Shown: positions 32,005-41,199 of the stretch, in pieces
Layout of the letters: every line of letters starts with the position of its first letter
Numbering within the stretch: position 1 is the first letter of the stretch
Assembly: GCF_023283895.1 (NCBI RefSeq)
Contig: NZ_JAKILB010000002.1
Coordinates: 248,001-312,000 of the forward strand
Direction of reading: 5' to 3'
DNA from: Shewanella pneumatophori
GTDB taxonomy: Bacteria > Pseudomonadota > Gammaproteobacteria > Enterobacterales > Shewanellaceae
DNA length: 64,000 nucleotides
Translations under genes and position numbers: made by a program
Notes under the pieces: generated by a model
Told to the model about the DNA's origin: nothing
Databases searched by the model: none
Seen by the model: the letters and a program-made list of their open reading frames with translations, nothing else

Positions 32005-32766
32005 GTTATCTTGAGATATCATTAGCAAAAAGTGTGAAAATCTAACAACTAATATTATGTTTAAGTAGTGGCTCAATAATAAGTTGTACATTCACTATTA
32101 TTAGTTGCTTACTGTTTTAGATTGGTAATTGCCCATTTTTATATGTTTTTATAAATATTTATTTGTGATGTTTAGCACTGTTGCCAATGGTTAGTTTTCT
32201 CTGCTTGAAATACGGGGTATTAAATTGAGCCATGTGTGGCTTACCGATTATAAATGAGTCAGCAGCAGTGATATATAAACTTGAAACAAGCTTAATGGCG
32301 AGTGTGGCATATCAGCCTTAGTGTTATCTCGCTTATTCCTTTGTTGTTGAGCGAAGAGTATGGCTATCTCCCTTTGCCACTGGGCTTTTTAACACTTTAC
32401 TAGTTAGTCGATAACTCAATTCTACGTGCTTTAAGCCGTTTGTTGTTGTGCTGCACTATATATTTGTGAACTCTGATTTAGTTTTAAATTAATCGCGATA
32501 AATATAAGATGTTTTGCTATTTAGTATTGCGTAGTAATTTGGATGTGACAGCATCACAGATGCTAAAATTATTTAGACTAATTCACATATTTTTATATAT
32601 TACCGCTGAACTCACAGAATCAACTATAGTTGTAGAGTAGGTGGCCTTATTAAGCTTTTACCTTGGGCGTTAATAAGCTAGACGAATAGCTTTGGCTATT
32701 AATTTAGCCTCTGTTTACATTAATTTATGAACAGGGGCACAGATCCTATATATGCAATCATTTACC
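32005..32766. other. Long divergent intergenic region
   Basis: About 760 bp without a supportable ORF between the reductase activator site and the regulator. AT-rich. I see no further repeat pair; the promoter of the regulator must be near its right end. Confidence 0.4.
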
Positions 32767-32784
32767 ATCATGAAACTTCGTGAT
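32767..32784. promoter_or_regulatory. Operator-like dyad before the sigma54 activator gene
   Basis: ATCATGAA-AC-TTCGTGAT, seven of eight arm positions complementary, 15 bp before the start. It shares TTCGTGA with the CACGAA half-sites upstream of the reductase, so it may be the autoregulatory site. Confidence 0.45.
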
Positions 32785-32799
32785 TAACTCGAGATTTCA

Positions 32800-34326
32800 A
32801 TGAAAGAACAATTTTATTATCAAGCGACTCATTGCTTATGTAGTAGTTTATCTCTCGAAGTTGCTCTGCAGCGTTATTATGAGTTTATCAAGCAGCACTT
32901 ACCGATTGACGGTATTTTCCTCAATATCTATCGGCCTGAGCATGGTGATATTCAATTCCTATCTCATGTTAACGAGCAACAAGCGGTAGCACTTGATAAA
33001 CAGGTAAAAATCTCTGCTGATATGGCTGAGGTTCTGCAGCAAAACGACCGTCCAGTTATTCGGATCATTAATGACATCAAACATGATCAAGTGACTCACT
33101 TTGTTGCGCCCCAGGTGATCCCGGAGATCTCATCTGTGATCTTATTGCGAATGATCAGCAGTAACACTCACCTTGGTGTGGTGGGCTTTTATTCTAAAAT
33201 CCCCGGACAATTTAAGCCTTTGCATGCGGATCTTATTGAACCCCATAAGGATACATTATCGCTAATTACCGCCTTTACTTTACGTGGTAGAAATCTGCTT
33301 AAAGCCAATCAAGTGTTGAGTCAGGAAAATGATAACCTCAGACGAGGCGTATTTTCTGCCGATGGTGTTGTTGGCTCTGAAGGTGGTTTAAAGAAAGTGA
33401 TGGTGCAGGTTGACGCCATTGCAGGGTTGAATACCAGCGTGTTAATGCAGGGAGAAACCGGTTGCGGTAAAGAGGTCATTGCTAACGCTATTCACGCTAA
33501 ATCTAACCGTGCCGGTAAGCCATTTATTAAAGTTAACTGCGGCGCAATTCCTGAAACTCTGATTGACTCTGAGTTGTTTGGTTACGAGAAGGGCGCTTTT
33601 ACTGGCGCTGAAAATCGTAAGGCTGGTTATTTTGAGCAGGCTAATGGTGGCACTATTTTTCTTGATGAAATAGGCGAGTTGCCGCTATCTGCACAAGTGC
33701 GCTTATTACGAGTATTACAAAATAGCACTATTACTCGAGTGGGTGGCTTTGAAAGTGTCGATCTCGATATTCGAGTCATTGCGGCCACTCATAGAAACTT
33801 GCAGGCTATGGTGCATGAAAAAACTTTCCGTGAAGATCTTTGGTATCGACTCGCGGTTTTTCCTATTGATATTCCATCATTACGCCAACGTCGCAGTGAT
33901 ATTCCGCTGCTGGTACAACACTTCATTGAAACCTTAGCTGCTAAATTCAATTTAGAAAAATTACCTAGAGTGATGCCAGAGCAATTAGCTGTGCTTAATA
34001 ATTATGCTTGGCCGGGTAACGTACGTGAATTGATAAATGTACTGGAGCGGGCAATTATTCAAAACCCATCAGGGCCATTGAGCTTTGACTTGTTGACTGC
34101 TGCAGCTAAAGAAGAAGTGCCGACCCAAAGCGGGCAAACCATTATTGTCGACCCTAGTCATGCCAGCGATAAATTGGTACCACTTGATACTATGATCAGT
34201 AAGTACATCAATCATGCGATGCGTATCACTGGCGGTAAGCTTTATGGCCCTGGTGGTGCGGCTGAACTGCTTGATGTGAATCCAAATACCTTGAAGAGCA
34301 GAATGAAAAAATTGGGTTTGTGTTAA
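32800..34326 (+). CDS. Sigma54-dependent transcriptional activator with GAF-like sensor
   Basis: 508 residues. Residues 1-165 form a GAF-like sensor domain. Residues about 190-420 are the AAA+ sigma54-activation domain: Walker A GETGCGKE (218-225), GAFTGA loop (265-270), FLDEIGELPL Walker B. The C-terminal Fis-type helix-turn-helix is YGPGGAAELLDVNPNTLKSR. The GAF sensor suggests direct binding of a small molecule, perhaps the enoate. It is divergent from the reductase operon and faces the porin; both have sigma54 promoters and CACGAAATATC sites, so it probably controls both. Confidence 0.9.
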   Translation: MKEQFYYQATHCLCSSLSLEVALQRYYEFIKQHLPIDGIFLNIYRPEHGDIQFLSHVNEQQAVALDKQVKISADMAEVLQQNDRPVIRIINDIKHDQVTHFVAPQVIPEISSVILLRMISSNTHLGVVGFYSKIPGQFKPLHADLIEPHKDTLSLITAFTLRGRNLLKANQVLSQENDNLRRGVFSADGVVGSEGGLKKVMVQVDAIAGLNTSVLMQGETGCGKEVIANAIHAKSNRAGKPFIKVNCGAIPETLIDSELFGYEKGAFTGAENRKAGYFEQANGGTIFLDEIGELPLSAQVRLLRVLQNSTITRVGGFESVDLDIRVIAATHRNLQAMVHEKTFREDLWYRLAVFPIDIPSLRQRRSDIPLLVQHFIETLAAKFNLEKLPRVMPEQLAVLNNYAWPGNVRELINVLERAIIQNPSGPLSFDLLTAAAKEEVPTQSGQTIIVDPSHASDKLVPLDTMISKYINHAMRITGGKLYGPGGAAELLDVNPNTLKSRMKKLGLC

Positions 34327-34361
34327 GCAAAATACGTATCAATAAACTAATAACACCATTA

Positions 34362-34389
34362 AAAAAACACTTCCGAGGAAGTGTTTTTT
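34362..34389. terminator. Bidirectional terminator between activator and porin
   Basis: AAAAAACACTTCC-GA-GGAAGTGTTTTTT, a perfect stem with A and T runs on the two sides; serves both convergent genes. Confidence 0.9.
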
Positions 34390-34513
34390 GTTGCAGGGAC
34401 TAATGTTACAGGGGCCATTAAGAATGATGAGGACTCAATGGCTTTTAAGGGATGAGTTTTTTAATACTCAAACGCACTGTAAAGGGATGAGCGCGTTTGA
34501 GTCATTTAGTGAA

Positions 34514-35671
34514 TTAGAAGAAGTAGCGAATACCGATAGAGTAGCTGTTGTCTTGTAGGTTTTCGTAGCTCTTATCGTCCATGTCGCTAAAGTCGAATTT
34601 CGCTTCAGCAAACATAATAGTGTCGTTGCTGTAGCGGTAGTGAAGACCAGCTACTGCAAATTGACGTGTCCAATCACCTTTGATTTCAGTTGAAGCATCA
34701 GTGTCTAAGTCTTGATAAGACAACAAGAAGCTAGGCACGAAACCATTTTCATATTGGTAAGCAATCATGAACTCACCGCCAGTAGAGTCATATAGCTCAC
34801 CACCAACTAGCTCGTTTTGCTTACTCTTATGAGCGTTGAAACCTACATAGAAACCGTCAGCGTCACGGTTTGGTGCATATTGGTAGAATGAACCGTACTG
34901 GGCACCAATACCGATGATTTCGTTAGTATCATCAACTCTATTGCCACCTAGTTCACCTTTAAAGTCACCACGGTTGATAGCTGCAAGGATTTTGAACTTG
35001 TCGCTGAAGTGGTAAGCAACGTTAGCGCCATAGCTAGTATCGAAATCTACGTGTGAACCATCGTTAATTGGCATACCATCTTTGTCATACAGTGCCACAT
35101 CACCATTTTGCTTCGCGGCGTATTGCAGAGCAAAGCTTAAGTTGCCAAATGAGTTACGGTAGATAAAGGCTGAATCGGCACGGCCTGCACCAGTTAGGCC
35201 GCCGTCACCAAAGGTATAAGCACCCACAGAGTAACCGGTGTAAACGTTTAACACGTCGGTAGTGTAGGCCACATCATAGTAGACACCCCATTGCTTACCG
35301 AACGTTAAGCTACCCCATTTGTCGTTAGATAGACCGACATAGCCTAGACGGTTAAATAGGAAGTCAGAGCTTTTTTCTGCACCTAATTGACCGCCTGTGT
35401 AATTTAACGAGTCATCGCTGGTCACCATATTGATGCCCCACTCTGTGTGAGCAAAGCTGCGCCAGCCATTTTTTTCTTGGCGGTCAAAGCGGAAACCTAC
35501 ACGAGAGAAGTTATCAACAACTGCGGTGTCGTGAGTGTCATTGATGGCTGCAAAACCTAACCAGCCCATCATTTTGATGCTGTTAGTTTGGTCATTGTAA
35601 ATTTCAACCGCTTGCGCAGAGCCCGCCATTAACATGGATGGAATTAGCAAGGCTAACAGTTTCTTATTCAT
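34514..35671 (-). CDS. Outer-membrane porin, general diffusion type
   Basis: 385 residues. Signal peptide MNKKLLALLIPSMLMAGSAQA. Alternating beta strands and a C-terminal end SIGIRYFF with terminal Phe, the outer-membrane assembly signal. Matches gram-negative trimeric porins of about 16 strands. Its sigma54 promoter and CACGAAATATC sites tie it to the enoate reductase operon, so it may admit that substrate. Confidence 0.88.
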   Translation of the reverse strand: MNKKLLALLIPSMLMAGSAQAVEIYNDQTNSIKMMGWLGFAAINDTHDTAVVDNFSRVGFRFDRQEKNGWRSFAHTEWGINMVTSDDSLNYTGGQLGAEKSSDFLFNRLGYVGLSNDKWGSLTFGKQWGVYYDVAYTTDVLNVYTGYSVGAYTFGDGGLTGAGRADSAFIYRNSFGNLSFALQYAAKQNGDVALYDKDGMPINDGSHVDFDTSYGANVAYHFSDKFKILAAINRGDFKGELGGNRVDDTNEIIGIGAQYGSFYQYAPNRDADGFYVGFNAHKSKQNELVGGELYDSTGGEFMIAYQYENGFVPSFLLSYQDLDTDASTEIKGDWTRQFAVAGLHYRYSNDTIMFAEAKFDFSDMDDKSYENLQDNSYSIGIRYFF

Positions 35672-35741
35672 ATCATTTTCCCTATTTCTATTTTTACTAA
35701 AGCTATGTTGCTTTTGATTTATTTTTAATTAGTCCTAAAAG

Positions 35742-35758
35742 AGCAGTTAGCATGCCAA
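35742..35758 (-). promoter_or_regulatory. Sigma54 promoter of the porin gene
   Basis: On the minus strand TTGGCATGCTAACTGCT, again GG-N10-GC, 71 bp before the porin ATG. The distance and the TTGGCAT start match the reductase promoter at 31899-31916. Confidence 0.72.
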
Positions 35759-35810
35759 GGCGAGAAATAGCGGGATTAGACGGAATAAGTTGGAGCAAGA
35801 TCTATCAACC

Positions 35811-35864
35811 ACGAAATATCGTTAAAGCTGATCTTTAAATATCGTGTTGAAACTGAAATATCGT
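35811..35864. promoter_or_regulatory. Activator sites upstream of the porin
   Basis: Three direct copies of [G/T]AAATATCGT at 35813, 35836 and 35855. The first is part of CCACGAAATATC, identical to the half-site upstream of the reductase. They lie 55-105 bp upstream of the sigma54 promoter. Confidence 0.6.
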
Positions 35865-35923
35865 TGTTAATGCCAAGTTGTAGATACTGATGCTTTTGTT
35901 GTGATTACTCGATGGACAAGTAA

Positions 35924-36125
35924 CGGACACTTAGGTTTTAAGCGGACACTTTTAAACATACTCGGACACTTTTAAGTGTTACTAACGGACACTCTTAACT
36001 AACTCGATTGTTTTTGCTTTGGTTAATCTGTTGTTTTTATTGATTTATTTTCTCTGTTCTAATTTATGGCACAGTGCTTGTATTAATAGATCTATCGAAA
36101 ACGTTTTATGCTGCAGCGGACACTT
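35924..36125. promoter_or_regulatory. Array of CGGACACTT sites upstream of the efflux operon
   Basis: CGGACACT[T] occurs at 35924, 35943, 35963, 35986 and 36117, the first four spaced 19, 20 and 23 bp, about two helical turns. A partial copy TGGACAAGT precedes them. The third copy is part of a perfect palindrome ACACTT-TT-AAGTGT. The first four lie 75-145 bp upstream of the sigma54-like promoter, fitting enhancer sites for the NtrC-type regulator at 41200. Confidence 0.7.
36067..36082 (+). promoter_or_regulatory. Sigma54-like promoter of the efflux operon
   Basis: TGGCACAGTGCTTGTA: perfect -24 element TGGCAC and -12 element TTGT in place of TTGC, with correct spacing. Transcription would start near 36094, about 45 bp before the adaptor gene. 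Confidence 0.65.
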
Positions 36126-36137
36126 TAGGGAAAGAAG

Positions 36138-37400
36138 ATGATTCAAGATACCAGCGGACAAGACATTATTAAGCAAGCGAGTACGTCAAGTAAGCTCAAG
36201 CTACCAGCCATGTTTGGCATAGCTGCATTGCTTGTTTCTGGTCTAGTGTGGTCGAGCATCGATAGCGACTCAATCGCTACATCAATTAAACGCTCTGAAT
36301 TAAGGTTCGCTACTCTAGAGCGCGGGACTTTGGTTCGAGATATCCCAACGACAGGTAAAATTGTTGCTGCCAATGCGCCGGTTTTGTATAGCCCAGAGCA
36401 AGGTTCTGTCACCTTAATAGCCAAGCCTGGTGACACTGTTGCCAAAGGGGATGTGGTCGCCAGTATTGAGAGTCATAAGCTGACTAATAACCTTAAGCAG
36501 CAACAAGCCTTGCTTGAGGGCATGAAAAGTTCATTAGAAAGAGCTCGCTTAGATGCTCGACGCCAACAACTTAAAGCCAAGCAAACCTTAGATATGGCTA
36601 AAGTTGATTTAGAGGCCGCCGATCGAGAAAGTCGCCGTGGTGATCAGCTAATTGAGTCAAAACTGATAAGCAAGATTGATTTCGAAAAGAGCAAAGATGA
36701 TCTGCATAAAGCCAAGCTGCTATTCGCTCATGCTGGTCAAGAAGCGCAATTGATGAAGGACACCTTAACATTTGAGCTTAAAAACACGGCTTTGGAAGTC
36801 GACCGTCAGGCCCTCGTGGTTAAAGAGTTAGAGCGTCAAGTGGCTGCGCTGCATATCAAAGCCCCTGTTGGCGGCATTATCGGTAATTGGCTCACTGAGC
36901 AAAAGGCACGTATTGGTCAAAGCCAACCGATTCTAACCGTTGTTGATTTAAGTGCGTTTGAAGCGGAGTTAGCCGTACCAGAATCTTACGCCGATGAGTT
37001 AGGCATAGGCATGGCTGTTGAGCTGAGTTTTGGCTCGATAACCGTAATGGGAGAGCTGTCTTCTATCTCACCTGAAGTACGCAATCGTGAAGTCACCGCA
37101 AGAGTCAGATTTGAGCAAGTTGACACATTACAGCTGCGCCAAAATCAGCGCCTATCTGCAAGAGTATTACTCGAGCACCGCCCTAATGTACTGATGGTAA
37201 AACGTGGCGCGTTTGTCACCAGTGGCGGTGGTCGACAAGTGTACGTGATGCACGATGACATTGCTGAGCAAACAGCTATTCAGTTAGGTGCTCGTAGTAT
37301 GAGTCATATTGAAGTTATTCAAGGTGGTGAAGTTGGCGATGTTTGGGTGACATCAAGTATCGAGCCTTTTAAGAAAGCCGAACAAGTATTAGTCCGCTAG
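36138..37400 (+). CDS. Periplasmic adaptor subunit of a MacAB-like ABC efflux system
   Basis: 420 residues. One N-terminal membrane anchor (about residues 24-43), then a split lipoyl domain (PEQGSVTLIAKPGDTVAKGD and HIKAPVGGIIGNWLTEQKA), with a long alpha-hairpin between (about 110-230) and a beta-barrel C-terminal part. HlyD/MacA family: links the inner-membrane ABC transporter to an outer-membrane channel. First gene of the operon; the last bases of the CGGACACTT array reach its ribosome site. Confidence 0.88.
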   Translation: MIQDTSGQDIIKQASTSSKLKLPAMFGIAALLVSGLVWSSIDSDSIATSIKRSELRFATLERGTLVRDIPTTGKIVAANAPVLYSPEQGSVTLIAKPGDTVAKGDVVASIESHKLTNNLKQQQALLEGMKSSLERARLDARRQQLKAKQTLDMAKVDLEAADRESRRGDQLIESKLISKIDFEKSKDDLHKAKLLFAHAGQEAQLMKDTLTFELKNTALEVDRQALVVKELERQVAALHIKAPVGGIIGNWLTEQKARIGQSQPILTVVDLSAFEAELAVPESYADELGIGMAVELSFGSITVMGELSSISPEVRNREVTARVRFEQVDTLQLRQNQRLSARVLLEHRPNVLMVKRGAFVTSGGGRQVYVMHDDIAEQTAIQLGARSMSHIEVIQGGEVGDVWVTSSIEPFKKAEQVLVR

Positions 37401-37419
37401 TCAGATAAGGAAGCAGACA

Positions 37420-37662
37420 ATGGTTAACAACAGACTTAACAAACAGCAAGTTATTACTGCAGCCGTGTTACTTCTGCTGGTGATAGCGGTACAAGTTTCA
37501 ACTGAAAGAGCCGGAGATTGGATGTTTATCGGTTTGAATTTGATTGAAATTGGCAGTGAAGCGTCAGTCAGTTTAGGCAGCGTTTTACAGGTGTCTTGTA
37601 TTGATGTTGAGCAAGTAATTATGAAGGCGATTGAGTTGTTACTGGCAGCGATAAACCATTAA
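37420..37662 (+). CDS. Small membrane-anchored protein in the efflux operon
   Basis: 80 residues with one N-terminal hydrophobic helix (VITAAVLLLLVIAVQVS, about 11-27) and an amphipathic remainder. Good AAGGAAG ribosome site, 19 bp after the adaptor gene. No family recognised; perhaps an accessory subunit of the transporter. Confidence 0.6.
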   Translation: MVNNRLNKQQVITAAVLLLLVIAVQVSTERAGDWMFIGLNLIEIGSEASVSLGSVLQVSCIDVEQVIMKAIELLLAAINH

Positions 37663-37746
37663 ACCGCCGTATAAACAAACTTAATTGAAGTAAAGATTTA
37701 GCATTTTATTACAGATTGGACGAACAGAATTAAGGGAATATAGACC

Positions 37747-38478
37747 ATGTTATCAATGAAAAATATTAGCAAAGTATTTAAAACCGATTTAGTTGAGACC
37801 CATGCACTAAGGGATTTTAATCTGGAGGTTAATGAAGGTGAGTTTGTTGCTGTTACCGGGCCTTCAGGTTCAGGTAAAACCACTTTCCTGAATATAGCAG
37901 GCTTACTCGAAGGCTTTACGCAAGGCGATTACTTTCTTGATGGCGTCAATATTTCCAATTTGAGCGATAACAAAAGCGCCGCGATTCGAAATGAGAAGAT
38001 AGGCTTTATTTTTCAAGGCTTTAATCTTATCTCAGATCTAAATCTAGCTGAAAACGTAGAAGTACCACTGCGTTATCGCGGCTTTAGTGCCAAAGAGCGA
38101 AAGGTACGTGTGGAGCGTGCTCTTGATCAAGTTGGCTTAGCAGCTCGGATGAAGCACCTACCCACTCAATTATCAGGTGGTCAGCAGCAGCGAGTGGCAA
38201 TAGCTAGAGCACTCGCTGGTGAGCCACGTTTCTTATTAGCCGATGAGCCAACCGGTAACCTCGACAGCCTAATGGCACGTCAGGTGATGGAACTACTAGA
38301 AGATATTAACAAGGCGGGCACGACAATTATCATGGTAACCCACGATGCAGAGCTTGCTCGCCGAGCCCAACGTAATATTCAGATTGTCGACGGCCAAGTA
38401 TGTGACTTCACTATGTACCAATCGGGTCAGACAGATAATAAGACTCAATCTATTGCCGATGCTGTGTCAGTGGCTTAA
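37747..38478 (+). CDS. ABC transporter ATPase, MacB/LolD type
   Basis: 243 residues. Walker A GPSGSGKTT (about 38-46), Q-loop FIFQGFNLI, signature LSGGQQQRVAIARAL, Walker B FLLADEPTGNLD, and switch His in MVTHDAE. Belongs to the type VII ABC group (LolD, MacB, FtsE). Works with the two permeases that follow. Confidence 0.93.
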   Translation: MLSMKNISKVFKTDLVETHALRDFNLEVNEGEFVAVTGPSGSGKTTFLNIAGLLEGFTQGDYFLDGVNISNLSDNKSAAIRNEKIGFIFQGFNLISDLNLAENVEVPLRYRGFSAKERKVRVERALDQVGLAARMKHLPTQLSGGQQQRVAIARALAGEPRFLLADEPTGNLDSLMARQVMELLEDINKAGTTIIMVTHDAELARRAQRNIQIVDGQVCDFTMYQSGQTDNKTQSIADAVSVA

Positions 38479-38499
38479 TGGCTTGCTAAGGAGAGCATA

Positions 38500-39801
38500 A
38501 TGTTTTTTTACTATTTAGATCTCGCTTGGCGCAGCATTAAAAAAACGCCGTTTTTGTCGCTACTTATGGTGTTGGCTATTTCGATTGGTATAGGCATTAC
38601 CATTACCACATTGAACGTTTATAAAATGGCGTCAATTAATCCTGCAGGTGAGCGTTCGTCGCAGCTATTTGCCGTGCGGTTATTGAGCCAAGACAACGAT
38701 ACTTGGGATGAAATTACCCCACAAATTACTTACCAAGACGCTTTTAACTTAAGGACGTCAGCCGTTCCTGTCAGGCAATCTGCCATGTTTAGAACTGGCC
38801 TTGCAGTGCAAACTGAAGATATCAATTTCGCGCCAATACTTGAAAGCGTGCGAGTGATTGATAGTGACTTTTTTGGCTTATTCGATGTGCCATTTATCTA
38901 TGGTGGCCCTTGGGAAAAACAAGTAGATGATGAAGGTGGCTATAAGGTTGTTATTAATGAAGACATTAACCAAAAAGCGTTTGGCGGTGGCAATAGTATA
39001 GGTAAAACCTTATTGCTTAATCGTAAACCTTATCAAGTGGTTGGTGTGACAGCACAGTGGAATCCAAGTCCGAAATATTACGATGTAAATAACGGTGCAT
39101 TTAATAACTCAGAACAGATTTTTGTGCCTTTCTCACTTACGCCTATTGAGGAGTTTGACAGCTGGGGCAATAACAATAGCTGGCGCCGCGAAGATATACG
39201 TACCTATCAAGACAGGCTTAATTCTGAAATGCATTGGTTGCAATATTGGGTTGAGCTCGATACACCGGCTAAACAGCAAGAGTATCAACAATGGCTAGCA
39301 GCTTATGTTGAGCAGCAAAAGCTTATTGGCCGCTTTAAGCGCCCAGATGCTCATGGCGATATTAGTGATGTTGGTCAATGGCTTAAAGAACATAACGTGG
39401 TACCTGAAGATAACAAGGTGTTGGTTGGCTTGAGTGTGTTGTTCTTGGTGGTTTGTCTGGTGAATATGCTGGGATTGTTACTGGCAAAGTTTTTAAAGCG
39501 AGCACCTGAGGTAGGGGTAAGGCGCGCCATTGGCGCTAGCCGTCTACAGATCTTCGCTCAGCACTTAGTCGAAGTAGGTTTAATCGGTTTTTGTGGAGGT
39601 GTACTCGGGCTACTCTGGGCTTGGGGGGCGTTGTATGTCTTATCGACGAAGTTTGATTTAGAACAGTCTTTAGCTCAGCTAGATCAAAGTATGTGGCTTA
39701 TTGCTCCAATGATAGCGGTTAGCGCAGCGATTATCGCAGGTCTGTATCCCGCTTGGCGGATCTGCAGTACTAACCCTAGTGTTTACCTTAAGAGCCAATA
39801 A
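38500..39801 (+). CDS. ABC permease, MacB/FtsX type (first)
   Basis: 433 residues. N-terminal membrane helix (about 20-40), a large periplasmic MacB_PCD domain (about 45-305) and three helices in the C-terminal FtsX-like part (starting VLVGLSVLFLVVCLVNMLG). The family motif VGVRRAIGASRLQI is present. Forms a heterodimer with the next permease. Confidence 0.9.
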   Translation: MFFYYLDLAWRSIKKTPFLSLLMVLAISIGIGITITTLNVYKMASINPAGERSSQLFAVRLLSQDNDTWDEITPQITYQDAFNLRTSAVPVRQSAMFRTGLAVQTEDINFAPILESVRVIDSDFFGLFDVPFIYGGPWEKQVDDEGGYKVVINEDINQKAFGGGNSIGKTLLLNRKPYQVVGVTAQWNPSPKYYDVNNGAFNNSEQIFVPFSLTPIEEFDSWGNNNSWRREDIRTYQDRLNSEMHWLQYWVELDTPAKQQEYQQWLAAYVEQQKLIGRFKRPDAHGDISDVGQWLKEHNVVPEDNKVLVGLSVLFLVVCLVNMLGLLLAKFLKRAPEVGVRRAIGASRLQIFAQHLVEVGLIGFCGGVLGLLWAWGALYVLSTKFDLEQSLAQLDQSMWLIAPMIAVSAAIIAGLYPAWRICSTNPSVYLKSQ

Positions 39802-39827
39802 GTTACACAGTGAGAAAGGAGCTTACT

Positions 39828-41039
39828 ATGTTGCAAATTAAACCTATTCTGAGCATGTTGATGCGCAGTAAAAGTGGACCACTGCTGTTATTGGTGCAGA
39901 TTATTTTATCTGTTGCGATTGTTGCCAATGCGAGTTTTATTATTACGGAGCGCGTTGGGCTGATGAGCCGTGACTCAGGTATTGCTGAGTCAGAAGTGTT
40001 TGATTTAACAATTTATAACTTCGATGGTGCCATCGATCCGAATAAGCAGAACTTGATTGATGTAGAAATCATCCGTAATCTTGACGGGGTTAAGGCTGCC
40101 ACATCGAGCAGCATGACGCCACTTAGTGGTGGCGGCTGGGCTTCTAACTTCACCTATGGCAGCAGTGAAGAGGATCGCAAGGAAACACCTAACGCCGCGC
40201 TTTATTATGGTGATGAGCAGATGATCTCAACGTTAGGACTAAAGCTTGTTGAGGGACGAAATTTTCATCCTGACGAGGTGAGTAGCGGTGGCCCTGAGCT
40301 GGCAAATTCGGCCATAGTGTCAGCAGACTTTGCTAAAGATACTTTTGCTGATGAGAGCGCTGTAGGTCAGATAATGTATCGCGGTAATATTGGCGAGCAA
40401 TCCATTAAAATTATCGGTGTGGTGGAGCGCCTACAAGGTGCTTGGGTTGATCACGATAACTTAAACCGAAGCGTGATCCTTAATGTGGAGTTGGGCTCCT
40501 CTTTCACGCGATTTTTAGTGCGCGCCGATGAGTCTGCCATTGCAGATTTAAAAGAGGCGATTCCTGCTGCGTTGCATAAAGAGCACCCGAACCGTGTCGT
40601 TCGAGGCTTTACAACTATCAAAGAGCACCGCAACCGCTCATATCGAGATCATGAGCTGATGGCGACAGTGCTTTCAATGATGGTGGTCTTGCTACTACTT
40701 ATCACTTCGTTAGGCTTGGCAGGTATGGTGATGTTTAATGTCGAGCGCCGCACTAAACAAATTGGTACTCGGCGCGCATTAGGGGCTAAAAAGCGTGATA
40801 TTGTGAGTTTCTTTTTAGTTGAAAACTACCTGATATGTTTAACCGGAGGCTGTCTCGGCGCATTAATCGCCTTGCAGCTTGGTCAGCAATTAATGACGCT
40901 TTATAGCTTACCTAAACTAGAGCTTATTTATCCTATCGTCACTGTCGCAGGTTTGTTGGTTTTAACCACCATAGCGGTAATTTTACCTGCGCAAAAAGCG
41001 GCAAGAATCTCACCGGCAACAGCGACTCGCAGTGTATAA
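39828..41039 (+). CDS. ABC permease, MacB/FtsX type (second)
   Basis: 403 residues from the ATG at 39828, chosen for its AAAGGAG site (a GTG at 39810 opens the frame). Same topology as the first permease: helix at 14-33, periplasmic MacB_PCD domain, three C-terminal helices, motif IGTRRALGAKKRDIV. Last gene of the transporter part of the operon. Confidence 0.9.
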   Translation: MLQIKPILSMLMRSKSGPLLLLVQIILSVAIVANASFIITERVGLMSRDSGIAESEVFDLTIYNFDGAIDPNKQNLIDVEIIRNLDGVKAATSSSMTPLSGGGWASNFTYGSSEEDRKETPNAALYYGDEQMISTLGLKLVEGRNFHPDEVSSGGPELANSAIVSADFAKDTFADESAVGQIMYRGNIGEQSIKIIGVVERLQGAWVDHDNLNRSVILNVELGSSFTRFLVRADESAIADLKEAIPAALHKEHPNRVVRGFTTIKEHRNRSYRDHELMATVLSMMVVLLLLITSLGLAGMVMFNVERRTKQIGTRRALGAKKRDIVSFFLVENYLICLTGGCLGALIALQLGQQLMTLYSLPKLELIYPIVTVAGLLVLTTIAVILPAQKAARISPATATRSV

Positions 41040-41076
41040 AGCGCAAGCTAAAAGTAAACTGAGTCGTTGTTAAATT

Positions 41077-41117
41077 AAAGCCAAATAGAGTGAGGTACTT
41101 TAACTCTGTTTGGCTTT
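41077..41117 (+). terminator. Terminator after the efflux genes
   Basis: AAAGCCAAATAGAGT...ACTCTGTTTGGCTTT stem with a short T run; it partly separates the transporter genes from the regulator gene. Confidence 0.65.
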
Positions 41118-41199
41118 CAGTTAGTTTGATAGCGATTAATTCAGTCTAGCTAATTAACTGCGACTAATTGATAGCTCTTAGTAAAGAGCAGCCAACTCA

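Noticed and set aside
35924..35993. CRISPR-like or phage repeat
   Set aside because: Short 9-bp repeats at two-turn spacing upstream of a sigma54-like promoter fit enhancer sites better.
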